Assembly: GCF_009754945.1 (NCBI RefSeq)
Contig: NZ_WPIN01000006.1
Coordinates: 1 to 64,000 of the forward strand
Source of the DNA: Spirosoma arboris
Lineage (GTDB): Bacteria > Bacteroidota > Bacteroidia > Cytophagales > Spirosomataceae
Direction: 5' to 3'
Length of the DNA stretch: 64,000 nt
Program-made: the position numbers and the translations under genes
Shown here: one piece after another, positions 27,694 to 36,569 of the stretch
Position numbering within the stretch: position 1 is the stretch's first letter
Layout of the letters: every line of letters starts with the position of its first letter
Notes under the pieces: generated by a model
The model's input: only the letters and a program-made list of their open reading frames with translations
Databases searched by the model: none
What the model was told of the DNA's origin: nothing

Positions 27694-29679
27694 ATGAATC
27701 AGGATTCAGAGCAGAACGAACCGCGCCGTGATGGTGAGCCACGTTCTTTTGGCCGTCGGGATGACGGTCGTGACCGCAACGGCGAAGGCGCCGGACAACC
27801 ACGTTTTAACCGTAGCCGTAACGACGATTCGGCGCGACCACAGGATAATAAATTCGACCGCCGGGGAGGTCGTGACGACCGTCCAACCGGATCACCCCGT
27901 TTCAATAAAGAGTCAAACGATCGCCGGAGCCGTGATGAGCGCCCATCAGGTTCACCCCGTTTTAACCGGGATAACGATTCCCGCAGCGGTGGCTCCCCGA
28001 GTGGATACTCCCGTTCCAATGACCGCCCTACCGGCGATCGTCGTCGGGAGAATGGTGGCGAAGGGACAAGACCCGCCCGTTTCGACCGAAATACGAACGA
28101 ACGGCCTGGCTTCAACAGAGACAGAGATTCCAATTCACGCGATACAAACCGTTCTGATAGACCTTCTCGCCCTGACCGGGATCGGAACGACAATCGGTTC
28201 GGTCGGGATGAACGCCCAGCCAGAACTCCTCGCTTCGACAATGATCGTCCCCGACCAACCAGTCGTACGGGTGATGATTCACCCCGCCGGCCAGATCGAT
28301 TCAACAACCGGGATGAAGAGGATCGTAAACCCCGCTACAACCGGGATAATGATGGCGATTCTCGTCGGAGTCGGGATGACCGCCCGACTGGATCACCCCG
28401 ATTTGAACGTAACAACAATGATCGTCCTGACCGCGATCGGCCTAGCCGCGATAACGACCGCCCAACTGGTTCGCCCCGATTTAATCGGGAAAGTGGACCA
28501 CGGGATAATGATCGGAAAGATCGACCTTCGGATGGCGATTCTCGTCGGACACGTATCGACCGCTCAGATAAACCCTCTCGTTTCTCGCGCGATGGACAAT
28601 CCTCTAAGCCAACTTTCAAACGAGTAGGTGGTTTCAACCGGGAAGCCGATGCGCGCAACCGCTTTGGTAGTGACGATCAACGAGGTAATGACCGCCGGGA
28701 TCGTGGTTCCCGCGACGGCGACCGTCCAACGGGAGATACTCGTTTCTCGGGACAACAACGCAAAGATTCGGGTGATCGGCGGACAGGGAATTATAGCAAG
28801 GCACCAAACTATAATCTGGAACTGGCACGCGAGAATGCAGCACTTCGCCAGGACCGTGGTAATACAGAAGAGCGCCGTATCGACCGTAAGAGTGGGGGCG
28901 GTAAGTCAAAACGCACAGAAGGCCAAGCCGACGGATTACAAAACGACGGGCTACGTAATGACGGACCAACTCTAACCCGCTTGAACCGATATATTGCCAA
29001 CTCGGGTGTTTGCTCGCGTCGGGAAGCGGATGAACTCATTGCAAAGGGTGAAATTTCGGTAAATGGCAAAGTCGTGACCGAAATGGGCTACAAAGTGAAA
29101 GAGGGCGATACGGTTAAGTACGGCAACAAAGTCTTGAATCCAGAGCGATTCGTGTACGTTTTGCTGAATAAACCAAAAGATTACATCACCACGACCGAAG
29201 ACCCAAATGAACGCAAAACGGTTATGGAACTGGTGGCCGATGCAGGCAGCTTCCGCATGTACCCAGTGGGCCGGTTAGACCGTAATACAACAGGTCTGCT
29301 ACTGATGACCAATGATGGTGAATTAGCGGACAAACTGACACACCCTTCGTATAACGTTCGTAAAATCTATCAGGTTGAACTGGATAAGCCAATCACAGAC
29401 GAGCATTTTGAGGCTATCAAAAAAGGATTCGATCTCGAAGATGGCCCAATCAAACCCGATGCGCTCAGTATTGTAACGCCCGATGCGTATGTTGTAGGTA
29501 TTGAAATTCACTCAGGCCGTAACCGCATTGTACGCCGAATCTTTGAAAACTTCGGTTATGAAGTGACCAAGCTGGATCGGACTACCTACGCAGGTCTGAC
29601 CAAGAAAGAGTTACCGCGCGGCAAGTGGCGCTTCCTCGACCCAAAAGAGGTTGTAAAGCTGAAGTACTTTAATTCGTAA
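27694..29679 (+). CDS. RluB/RsuA-type pseudouridine synthase with long disordered N-terminus
   Basis: A 661-residue protein. ATG 27694 (MNQDSEQNEPRRDGEPRSFG) was chosen because upstream codons overlap the promoter. Residues 1-425 are almost only Arg, Asp, Asn, Gly, Ser and Pro, with units such as DDRPTGSPRFN, DERPSGSPRFN and NDRPTGSPRFN. The S4 RNA-binding domain starts near 427 (LTRLNRYIANSGVCSRREADELI). The catalytic domain has GRLDRNTTGLLL (D529), VYVLLNKPKDYITTT and NRIVRRIFENFGYEV. It should isomerise a uridine in 23S or 16S rRNA. The tail resembles RGG-type RNA-binding or phase-separating regions. Tail length varies widely between relatives. Confidence 0.92.
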   Translation: MNQDSEQNEPRRDGEPRSFGRRDDGRDRNGEGAGQPRFNRSRNDDSARPQDNKFDRRGGRDDRPTGSPRFNKESNDRRSRDERPSGSPRFNRDNDSRSGGSPSGYSRSNDRPTGDRRRENGGEGTRPARFDRNTNERPGFNRDRDSNSRDTNRSDRPSRPDRDRNDNRFGRDERPARTPRFDNDRPRPTSRTGDDSPRRPDRFNNRDEEDRKPRYNRDNDGDSRRSRDDRPTGSPRFERNNNDRPDRDRPSRDNDRPTGSPRFNRESGPRDNDRKDRPSDGDSRRTRIDRSDKPSRFSRDGQSSKPTFKRVGGFNREADARNRFGSDDQRGNDRRDRGSRDGDRPTGDTRFSGQQRKDSGDRRTGNYSKAPNYNLELARENAALRQDRGNTEERRIDRKSGGGKSKRTEGQADGLQNDGLRNDGPTLTRLNRYIANSGVCSRREADELIAKGEISVNGKVVTEMGYKVKEGDTVKYGNKVLNPERFVYVLLNKPKDYITTTEDPNERKTVMELVADAGSFRMYPVGRLDRNTTGLLLMTNDGELADKLTHPSYNVRKIYQVELDKPITDEHFEAIKKGFDLEDGPIKPDALSIVTPDAYVVGIEIHSGRNRIVRRIFENFGYEVTKLDRTTYAGLTKKELPRGKWRFLDPKEVVKLKYFNS

Positions 29680-29682
29680 ATT

Positions 29683-29766
29683 AAAGAGCGAAAGAGTGAA
29701 TGAGGGAAAGAGCGATACACCTGCGTCAGCAATTCGCTCTTTCCCTCATTCACTCTTTCGCTCTTT
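29683..29766. repeat. Perfect 33-bp inverted repeat filling rluB-deoC gap
   Basis: Arms at 29683-29715 and 29734-29766 are exact reverse complements over 33 bases, with an 18-base loop. They are made of quasi-repeats of GAAAGAG(T/C)G and GAGGGAAAGAG. The hairpin begins 3 bases after one stop codon and ends 6 bases before the next ATG. There is no T-tract, so it is not an ordinary terminator. Confidence 0.95.
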
Positions 29767-29772
29767 TGCCTT

Positions 29773-30411
29773 ATGAACCACCTCTTCCCTTACATCGAAC
29801 GGACGTTGCTTCATCCTGGCGTAACGATCAACGAGCAGTATGAAGCGCTCGATGAGGTGACACAATTAGGAATGGCTGGACTAACTGTTGCGCCGTTTTG
29901 GGTGAAGAAATTTCGGCGCGAACTGGGCGATACGCATCCGGCTATCCTCTCGACGGTTATCGGCTACCCATTTGGCTATCAGCGTACGGAAGCCAAGCAA
30001 ACCGAAATAGAGTGGGCTCTGAAGGATGGTGCTAGCGAGATAGAAGTAGTTCTGAATACGTCGGCGTTATTTTCTCCAGCCTCGGTCTGGCTCAAAATTG
30101 AACTGGCGAAACTGGTGTCGATGGTTCATGCACAGGAGAAGTTTTTTACGGTCATTCTGGAAACCTCGCTGCTCGATCAGGAGCAAATTCGGACGGTGAT
30201 CAAACTGGCTACCGATGCCGGAGCCGATTTTCTTAAAAATAGTACGGGTGTCCTTCCTGCTACGTTTTCGCTCGAAACAGCTCTACAGTTTCGACAACTC
30301 GTTCCCCAATCAGTGGGCGTTAAGATTGTGGCCGATGGAGCCACTGAAGAACAATTGGAGGAATTAGTGAAGGCTGGCGTGGAGCGATTGGCATTAGGAC
30401 ATACTTTCTAA
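29773..30411 (+). CDS. deoC: Deoxyribose-phosphate aldolase family protein
   Basis: A 212-residue TIM-barrel protein of the DeoC/LacD family. K155 in ADFLKNSTGVLPATF matches the Schiff-base lysine of FVKTSTGF. VGVKIVADGATEEQ stands where the proton-relay lysine segment KASGGI is normally found, with Lys kept but the surrounding sequence altered. EIEVVLNTSALFS corresponds to the EID-V-N region. It should cleave 2-deoxyribose 5-phosphate to glyceraldehyde 3-phosphate and acetaldehyde. The changed second motif leaves a little doubt on substrate. It follows the RluB gene with only a palindrome between. Confidence 0.85.
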   Translation: MNHLFPYIERTLLHPGVTINEQYEALDEVTQLGMAGLTVAPFWVKKFRRELGDTHPAILSTVIGYPFGYQRTEAKQTEIEWALKDGASEIEVVLNTSALFSPASVWLKIELAKLVSMVHAQEKFFTVILETSLLDQEQIRTVIKLATDAGADFLKNSTGVLPATFSLETALQFRQLVPQSVGVKIVADGATEEQLEELVKAGVERLALGHTF

Positions 30412-30462
30412 ACGCAAAGGCGCAGGAGTAAGCGCAAAGTCTCTAAGAGGTATTCATTACGC

Positions 30463-31152
30463 TTAAATACGCCCAATTAGCTCATAGAAATGGTCGCGAT
30501 ACGTAGTGGATATTGGAATTAATTCCTGCCGAATTTTTATTCGCTCCCGTTCTATGGATTCGATTTTGTCGATGGCAACTACGTACGATTTATGAACTCG
30601 ACAGAATTTTCGAGTTGGCAGCACTGCCTCCAAATCCCGAAATGTTTCCAGCGTCATAATTTTTTCGTTTCGTAAATGGAGTCGCCGATAGTCGCGCATG
30701 CCTTCAATGAAGAGAATATCATCAAAGCCTACTTTTTGAAGCCGGTACTCTGTTTTGACAAACAAAAACGTGTTTTCCTCAACTTTACGACCAGCCTGTA
30801 GTCGTTCCTGAACCCGCATTACGGCTTGCAGAAACCGCTCAAATGTGTAGGGTTTGAGCAAATAATCGGCAACACCAAACTCATAGCCTCGCAAAGCATA
30901 TTCATCAAATGCCGTGGTTAAAATAACGGCTGGTCGGTGGGGCAGGGTTTCCAGTAACTGAAGCCCAGAAAAACCATCCATTTCAATATCCAGAAAGAGT
31001 AGATCGATTGATTCGTTTTGAAGGGTCGGTATGGCCTCTAATCCATTGTCAAATGCCTGATGCAATCGCAAAAATGGGACACGCTCTACGTACTCTTTCA
31101 GTCGCAATAGAGCTAGTGGTTCATCTTCAATAAGCAGGCAGTTGAGACGCAT
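30463..31152 (-). CDS. LytTR response regulator (pair 2)
   Basis: A 229-residue regulator with acceptor D55 in LLFLDIEMDGFSG and K in DYLLKPYTFERFL. The LytTR domain shows DILFIEGMRDYRRLHL, PTRKFCRVHKSYVVAIDKIE and IPISTTYRDHFYELIGRI. It overlaps the kinase gene by 26 bases. Upstream on the same strand come the kinase and a serine hydrolase, so the three probably form one operon. The DNA target is not visible. Confidence 0.93.
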   Translation of the reverse strand: MRLNCLLIEDEPLALLRLKEYVERVPFLRLHQAFDNGLEAIPTLQNESIDLLFLDIEMDGFSGLQLLETLPHRPAVILTTAFDEYALRGYEFGVADYLLKPYTFERFLQAVMRVQERLQAGRKVEENTFLFVKTEYRLQKVGFDDILFIEGMRDYRRLHLRNEKIMTLETFRDLEAVLPTRKFCRVHKSYVVAIDKIESIERERIKIRQELIPISTTYRDHFYELIGRI

Positions 31153-32179
31153 GGAGTTGCAAACTTAAATGAACGGCGTATTGATCAGGATTCGCCTGAA
31201 TAGACAATGTGTGCCGATTAGGATAAAGTAAATCCAGTCGTTGTTTTAATAACTGGTTACCAAGCCCGCCGGGCGCTTGATCATTGCGCTTATGTTTGTC
31301 AATGATATTGATGCACTCGAACGTAACTCGTTCGTGGTCAATTGATATATGAATACGGATTGCTCCATCAATTTTCTTGTTTGTTGAGTGCTTGAAGGCA
31401 TTTTCAAGATAAGGGATAAAAATCATAGGAGCAATACTGATCGATTCTGCATCACCCTCAATCTTTAGGTCGATAAAATGGCTATTGGTTGTTCTAATCT
31501 TCTGTAAATCAATATACTTCTCGATGTATTTCAGTTCTTTAGCCAATGGAACCTGATCATGCTGAGCTTCGTAGAGCACAAACCGAAGTAAATCCGATAA
31601 TTTATTGAGGTATAAAGAGGCCCTTGACGCATCTCGCTCAATCAGTACGTCGATGTTGTTTAACGTATTGAACAGAAAATGTGGATTGATTTGCGCTTTT
31701 AGTAAAGCCAACTCGGCTTGTAAGTTCTTGTTAATCAGTATTTCCTTAATATGCATATCGGCATACCACGTAATGAAACCGCTGATGATGGTAGCTAGGA
31801 TACCGTTGACCAGCGCTAGTACAGTAAATATGGCTATCAATGTAAACTGGCCCTCGACTTCGGGAAAAATAGACACGAGACTATACACCGTGATCGCGAT
31901 AATCAGCGTCGTCAGACAGGCCGTGGCTAGACTAGTCAATAACCCGAAGGCGATGAACTCTCCAATCCGTTTCCTGGTGAGATAGCGCGGCACCAGCCAA
32001 AAGTAGAAGGTATAAAAACTGATCAATCCTGTTAATGACGCCAGCAAAACAATGGTCGCCCAGTCGTCGTCAAAGAGCGCCTGCGACGTAGCTCTGGACA
32101 CGAAATAGAGGAACGTGAACAGAAACCAGTAAAGTAGCCAGTAGCCGATGTGCAAGAAAATGATAACCGATTGTTTCAT
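31127..32179 (-). CDS. LytS/YehU-type sensor histidine kinase (pair 2)
   Basis: A 350-residue protein with four TM segments in residues 1-150 (IIFLHIGYWLLYWFLFTFLYF, IVLLASLTGLISFYTFYFWL, LLTSLATACLTTLIIAITV, FTVLALVNGILATIISGF). The His_kinase motif LLKAQINPHFLFNTLNNID is followed by HATPase elements MIFIPYLENAFKHST and GLGNQLLKQRLDLLYP. The extracytoplasmic loops are short, so it may sense within the membrane. Two bases separate its start from the stop of the serine hydrolase gene, which suggests the enzyme and the sensor are linked. Confidence 0.93.
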   Translation of the reverse strand: MKQSVIIFLHIGYWLLYWFLFTFLYFVSRATSQALFDDDWATIVLLASLTGLISFYTFYFWLVPRYLTRKRIGEFIAFGLLTSLATACLTTLIIAITVYSLVSIFPEVEGQFTLIAIFTVLALVNGILATIISGFITWYADMHIKEILINKNLQAELALLKAQINPHFLFNTLNNIDVLIERDASRASLYLNKLSDLLRFVLYEAQHDQVPLAKELKYIEKYIDLQKIRTTNSHFIDLKIEGDAESISIAPMIFIPYLENAFKHSTNKKIDGAIRIHISIDHERVTFECINIIDKHKRNDQAPGGLGNQLLKQRLDLLYPNRHTLSIQANPDQYAVHLSLQLHASQLPAY

Positions 32180-32181
32180 AG

Positions 32182-33276
32182 CTACTTGTGTAGGAAATAC
32201 TGCGCTATCGCTTCTACTTCAGAGACGTTAATGGTTACGCCCTGTTGCATGTTGGCAGCAATGGCTACGACAAGATTGTCGTCTGGATAGAGCATCAGAA
32301 AAGTCCGGCCACCATCGATTGTACCACCGTGATGAATAATTTTCCGGCCCTTGCTATCCGTACCAACCCGCCAACCGAATCCATAATACGTATTTTTCCC
32401 ATTCTCGAGTAGCTGTGGTGTGAATAGCAAAGTGACGGTTTCTTTTTTTAGGCCTTTACCGGCTAACAAACTGCTGCCAAACACGACTAAATCAGACGGC
32501 GTCGATAAAAAGCCCCCACCGGCCCATTTGTAGCTATTATCGACCTGTGCAGCGTTGACGACTTGCGTCTTCGTGTGCTCATAAAATCGGACTCGATTCG
32601 GAATAATGTGCTCGCTATAATCGGGGCTGGTGTGGCTCATACCCAGTGGGGTGAAAACCGCCGTTTGCATATACGAAAGAAAATCGCTGTGGCTAACCCC
32701 TTCAATAACGGCGCTTAGCAGATTGTAGCCATAGGTGGAGTAATTGTACGCGGTTCCGGGCCTAAACAGTAGCGTATCCTGACTAAATATCACCAGGCCA
32801 TCCTGCACTGTTTCGTACCGTTTCAGGCAGTTTAGTGGGTCGTTTGGACCATAATGGCGAATGCCCGCCGTATGTGTCGCCAGTTGCCGACTGGTGATGG
32901 GGAATTTCTTTTGCGGGAAATTAGGAACGTACTGATTGATAGACGCATCAAGGTCTAATTTCCCTTCTTCGATCAGCTTGCCTAACGCAACGGACGTCAG
33001 TGATTTAGAAACTGAACCTATGCGGAATTTGGACTCAGTCGTAATAGGTACCTTATTCTCAACATCGGCAAGGCCAAAGCCAGCTGCCCACAGAATTTTG
33101 TCTTTTGTGCCAACACAAACAGAAATGCCCGGTATGTCCTGCTTTTGCCGGAGTGAGTCGACAAATCGTTTTGCCTGTTGAATGGCTTTGGCGTAAACGT
33201 CGCCTTTACGATTTGCCTGGCCGTTTACATGCTGAAAATTGAGTGCTGTCAGTAGGAGGAAGATGAATAGTCTCAT
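32182..33276 (-). CDS. Secreted serine hydrolase, beta-lactamase class C/LACTB-like
   Basis: A 364-residue protein with a signal peptide (MRLFIFLLLTALNFQHVNGQ). The SxxK motif is S88-V-S-K91 in FRIGSVSKSLTS. The second motif is YSTYGYNLL, so Y-S-T replaces the usual Y-S/A-N, and the third is HHGG near the C-terminus. The family includes class C beta-lactamases, D-peptidases, esterases and LACTB-type proteases. Substrate cannot be deduced from sequence. It is the first gene of a probable operon with the LytS/LytTR pair downstream. Confidence 0.9.
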   Translation of the reverse strand: MRLFIFLLLTALNFQHVNGQANRKGDVYAKAIQQAKRFVDSLRQKQDIPGISVCVGTKDKILWAAGFGLADVENKVPITTESKFRIGSVSKSLTSVALGKLIEEGKLDLDASINQYVPNFPQKKFPITSRQLATHTAGIRHYGPNDPLNCLKRYETVQDGLVIFSQDTLLFRPGTAYNYSTYGYNLLSAVIEGVSHSDFLSYMQTAVFTPLGMSHTSPDYSEHIIPNRVRFYEHTKTQVVNAAQVDNSYKWAGGGFLSTPSDLVVFGSSLLAGKGLKKETVTLLFTPQLLENGKNTYYGFGWRVGTDSKGRKIIHHGGTIDGGRTFLMLYPDDNLVVAIAANMQQGVTINVSEVEAIAQYFLHK

Positions 33277-33506
33277 GATGCAACTGTTGGTTTAATGCGA
33301 TATAAAAGTCAGTTTATCAGTATCATGAACCAATATGTAATCTGCATACGAGTCCTATTCATCTGTGAAATCGCGGAATAGTTCGATTTGAATTAGCTGC
33401 TCATTCGGAGAAAATCGGAGTAGAGAGATTTAAAACTAATTAAAAACGGGCATGCTGAAGTGCACATTTTATATAAATTAGGGCCGATTATTCTCAACAC
33501 CTGTTT

Positions 33507-34964
33507 ATGAAATCCACACTTTTAGTATTCTTTCTGCTTTGTTTCTCGTCTGCTATAGCGCAGCAGCCAGTGTATCAATCATTTGAAGTTGATAGTGCTG
33601 CTGACCCACGTGGTGGCTCTCCCTTTCTGAACACATTTCTACAAACGAACTTACGTAAACCGGTAGCTGCTGAGGCAAAAGGCATTGGCGGGCGTGTTAT
33701 TGTTAACGCTATTGTTGAGCCAAATGGAAGCGTATCGGATGTCAAGGTGATGAATAGTCTCCGTCCCGATTGCGACCGTGAAGCGATACGCGTGTTTAGT
33801 CTCTTTAAGGCATGGAAGCCTGGTTTTAAAGGTGGAAGGGCAGTTCGACAGCAAATTACGGCTACTGTTCTGTTCAAACCCAATCCTCCATTTATCTACA
33901 ACAATGGAGCCCGAATTAACTATTATGACGTTGATAAGAATCCTCTTGCCGATAGCAGTGATAAGGCTCGGTATAAACAAATAGCACCTTTAGATAGCAA
34001 TGGCTTTGCCAATGGTGACATCGTTGTTTATAAGGCTAAAGGAGCGAACTGGAAAGAAGAGTATCGTATACCATTTGCTCGTCAGGTCAATAAATCTCAA
34101 GATCCGTCGGAACAACCAACGATCATGACAGGATACCAGACTAATGCTAAATCGTGGGATGGTGAGGTGATCATGCGTAGTGAGTCTGGATCGATGATTT
34201 ACCAGTATGTTTATAAGAATGGGGTGCCAACAAGTACAGGCGTACACTATAGCTCAAATGGGTTGGTGTCTGAAAAAAGAGAAGAATTTGAGGAAGGGCT
34301 TACTGCCACATCCTGGTATGACAATGGTCAGATCAGAGAAATTCGGATGAATAAAAAAACAAAACCTACGGACAACCCAATCCCAAGTTCGGTTATCGCC
34401 TTCTGGGCTTCAACAGGCCAGCAGTTGGTAAAAAACGGGAACGGACGAGTAAGTAATAAAGAATATAGAAGATCGTATGCTAGCTTATTGCCTAAAACAA
34501 CAGTTGTTGAAGAGGGCGTTTATGAAAATGGCCTTCAACAGGGTATCTGGACAGGGCGTTACGAGGATAAGTCATTTTATTATGAAGAACAATTTGACAA
34601 AGGAGTGTTCCAAAAAGGAAAGTCATGCCTGCTTGGAGGTGATACAGTAACGTATACAGTACTTGAAAAGACGCCGGAGTTTAAGGGAGGTATGCAAGCA
34701 CTAGGTAGTTTTTTGGCGCAGAATCTCCGATATCCGCCGGATGCCCAACGGTCTAAAATTGAGGGCCAGGTATTCCTTAGTTTCATAATCAATACGGATG
34801 GGCAAGTGGTGGATATTGATCTAATAAAAGGCCTTGGTTTCGGTACAGATGAAGAGGCTATACGGGTTTTAAAAGCATCAAGTGGCCGTTGGGTACCAGG
34901 CCATCAGCGCGGGCAGAAGATCAATGTAAAATATAATGTACCGATCAATTTTACCTTGCAATAA
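33507..34964 (+). CDS. Secreted protein with two TonB C-terminal domains and MORN-like repeats, copy 1
   Basis: A 485-residue protein with signal peptide MKSTLLVFFLLCFSSAIAQ. TonB_C-like folds lie at about residues 30-125 (FLQTNLRKP, GRVIVNAIVEPNGSVSDVKVMNSLRPDCDREAIRVF) and 385-485 (LGSFLAQNLRYP, GQVFLSFIINTDGQVVDIDLIKGLG). Between them are YwqK/MORN-like lines (YDNGQIREIRMN, YENGLQQGIWTGRYE). The usual N-terminal TM anchor and proline-rich spanner of TonB are missing, so it cannot act as a classical energy transducer. Its neighbour 79 bases on has the same length and domain order. Function unknown. Confidence 0.85.
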   Translation: MKSTLLVFFLLCFSSAIAQQPVYQSFEVDSAADPRGGSPFLNTFLQTNLRKPVAAEAKGIGGRVIVNAIVEPNGSVSDVKVMNSLRPDCDREAIRVFSLFKAWKPGFKGGRAVRQQITATVLFKPNPPFIYNNGARINYYDVDKNPLADSSDKARYKQIAPLDSNGFANGDIVVYKAKGANWKEEYRIPFARQVNKSQDPSEQPTIMTGYQTNAKSWDGEVIMRSESGSMIYQYVYKNGVPTSTGVHYSSNGLVSEKREEFEEGLTATSWYDNGQIREIRMNKKTKPTDNPIPSSVIAFWASTGQQLVKNGNGRVSNKEYRRSYASLLPKTTVVEEGVYENGLQQGIWTGRYEDKSFYYEEQFDKGVFQKGKSCLLGGDTVTYTVLEKTPEFKGGMQALGSFLAQNLRYPPDAQRSKIEGQVFLSFIINTDGQVVDIDLIKGLGFGTDEEAIRVLKASSGRWVPGHQRGQKINVKYNVPINFTLQ

Positions 34965-35042
34965 GGTAATCCTAATAGAGTGATTAGTATTAGAATAGAG
35001 CCGTTTGTATAACCTGCCACTAGTGTTCCTGTATCGTTTCTC

Positions 35043-36500
35043 ATGAAAATTGTTCTTTCGCTACTACTGCTTCTTTGCTGCTCAGTAGCTATTGCCCAGC
35101 AGGATATATACCAATCCTTTGAGGTCGATAGTGCTGCTACTCCTCGTGGTGGTATTACAACGTTTAATACATTCCTTCAGGCGAATTTACGGAAGCCGAT
35201 ACTGGCTGAATCAAAAGGTATAGGCGGGGTTGTCGTAGTGAATGGCATTGTGGAACCAGACGGTCATGTGTCGAGCGTAACGCTTATAAAAAGCATTCGT
35301 CCCGATTGTGATCGGGAAGCTATACGCGTGTTTAGCCTATATAGAGCGTGGAAACCAGCTCAAAAAGCGGGTAAAGTCGTTCGGCAGCAAATAAGCATGC
35401 CCATTGTGTTCAAACCCAATACACCCTTTAGCTATGAACATGGCGAAAAAATAACCTACCTGGATGCAGATATTAATATACTGCCTGATAGTAATCAGCG
35501 TGTGAAATTTAAAGAAGTTAGCCCTTTGGATACCAATGGCTTGCCCACTGATGATCTTGTGCTTTATAAGTTCATTAATCAACGATGGGAAGAATATGCG
35601 CGCGATACACTCGTACGTATAAAAAATGTGCAGCCCGATTTGGCGGGACAGCCTTCTTATTCTCTTGGCCATCAGCAGGCGCTACTAAAATTGAATGGTG
35701 ATTTATACGTAGTAGATGCAACCGGAAAACGCCTGACAGCCAGTCATTACAGGACGGGGAAATTATTCGGTCAGCAGTTTGTTTATCATGCAAATGGCGC
35801 GATTGCCGAACGAAAAGAATATGATGACAATAAACAGGCAATTGTGTCCTGGTATTCAAATGGTCAGATTCAGCATGTTCGGGAATTGATTACAGGCTCT
35901 ACACTGGAACCGGCAGTCATAGAGAAAGTAACCTCATTTTGGGATAGCACCGGACGGCAGTTGGTTAAAAACGGAAATGGTTGGGCAGAATACAGCCGGA
36001 AGATAAAATCATATCGGGATAATAGCCCGGAAACATCAGTTGTCGAGCAGGGTGTTTTCAAAGATTATTTTAAGCAAGGCGTATGGACGGGTCATTATGC
36101 CGATAGCTCCTATTCCTATGAAGAGCAATATGATAAAGGAGTTTTAATCGCCGGAAAATCATCCCTAGCTGGTCAGGAAATGACCGATTATAGAGTAGAG
36201 GATCGGATGCCTGTATTTTCGGGTGGGATGTTGGGCTTAAAACAGTTTTTAAGCCAGAACCTACAGTACCCTATTCGCGCTCAGCAAGCTAGCGTAGAAG
36301 GGCAGGTTGTCGTTAGTTTCTCTGTCTGTACCGATGGCACTTTGTGCGATTATGAAGTAATAAAAAGCGTTCAGCCGGATTTAGATCGAGAAGCTCTTCG
36401 AGTAGTAAAAAAGACGAGTGGTCGCTGGATACCCGGTATCCAGCATGGAAAAAAAGTACAGGTCAACTATGTTATGCCCGTCAATTTCTCTCTGTACTAA
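35043..36500 (+). CDS. Secreted protein with two TonB C-terminal domains and MORN-like repeats, copy 2
   Basis: A 485-residue tandem paralogue of the preceding gene. It shares the signal peptide style (CCSVAIAQQ), YQSFEVDSAATPRGG, SIRPDCDREAIRVFSLYRAWKP and the C-terminal ISGRWIPG-type ending (SGRWIPGIQHGKKVQVNY). MORN-like lines in the middle are YHANGAIAERKEYD, WYSNGQIQHVREL and GVWTGHYADSSYSYEEQYDKG. The first and last thirds are more conserved than the central part. It is probably an old tandem duplication with divergence. Both may be secreted or periplasmic binding proteins. No promoter was found in the 78-base gap, so they are likely cotranscribed. Confidence 0.85.
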   Translation: MKIVLSLLLLLCCSVAIAQQDIYQSFEVDSAATPRGGITTFNTFLQANLRKPILAESKGIGGVVVVNGIVEPDGHVSSVTLIKSIRPDCDREAIRVFSLYRAWKPAQKAGKVVRQQISMPIVFKPNTPFSYEHGEKITYLDADINILPDSNQRVKFKEVSPLDTNGLPTDDLVLYKFINQRWEEYARDTLVRIKNVQPDLAGQPSYSLGHQQALLKLNGDLYVVDATGKRLTASHYRTGKLFGQQFVYHANGAIAERKEYDDNKQAIVSWYSNGQIQHVRELITGSTLEPAVIEKVTSFWDSTGRQLVKNGNGWAEYSRKIKSYRDNSPETSVVEQGVFKDYFKQGVWTGHYADSSYSYEEQYDKGVLIAGKSSLAGQEMTDYRVEDRMPVFSGGMLGLKQFLSQNLQYPIRAQQASVEGQVVVSFSVCTDGTLCDYEVIKSVQPDLDREALRVVKKTSGRWIPGIQHGKKVQVNYVMPVNFSLY

Positions 36501-36542
36501 GGCTAATCTGAACAACCAGAAGTTAAAACCGTAATCTGTTCG

Positions 36543-36550
36543 TAAATTTG
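36543..36550 (+). promoter_or_regulatory. Promoter -7 box for gcvT
   Basis: TAAATTTG fits TAnnTTTG exactly and ends 19 bases before the gcvT ATG. No clean -33 TTG is at the expected position. Confidence 0.5.
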
Positions 36551-36569
36551 CCGGATAACCTCCGCGTAC

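Noticed and set aside
27728..28627. Long open frame of 299 codons inside the rluB tail, and similar minus-strand frames
   Set aside because: They arise from the Arg/Asp codon bias of the real frame. They encode no recognisable domain and are in the wrong frame for the S4 and synthase domains.
30412..30462. GCAAAGGCGC-AGGAG word gap between deoC and the second LytTR gene
   Set aside because: It has the word-like look of the palindrome arms but no complementary arm, so no repeat is claimed.
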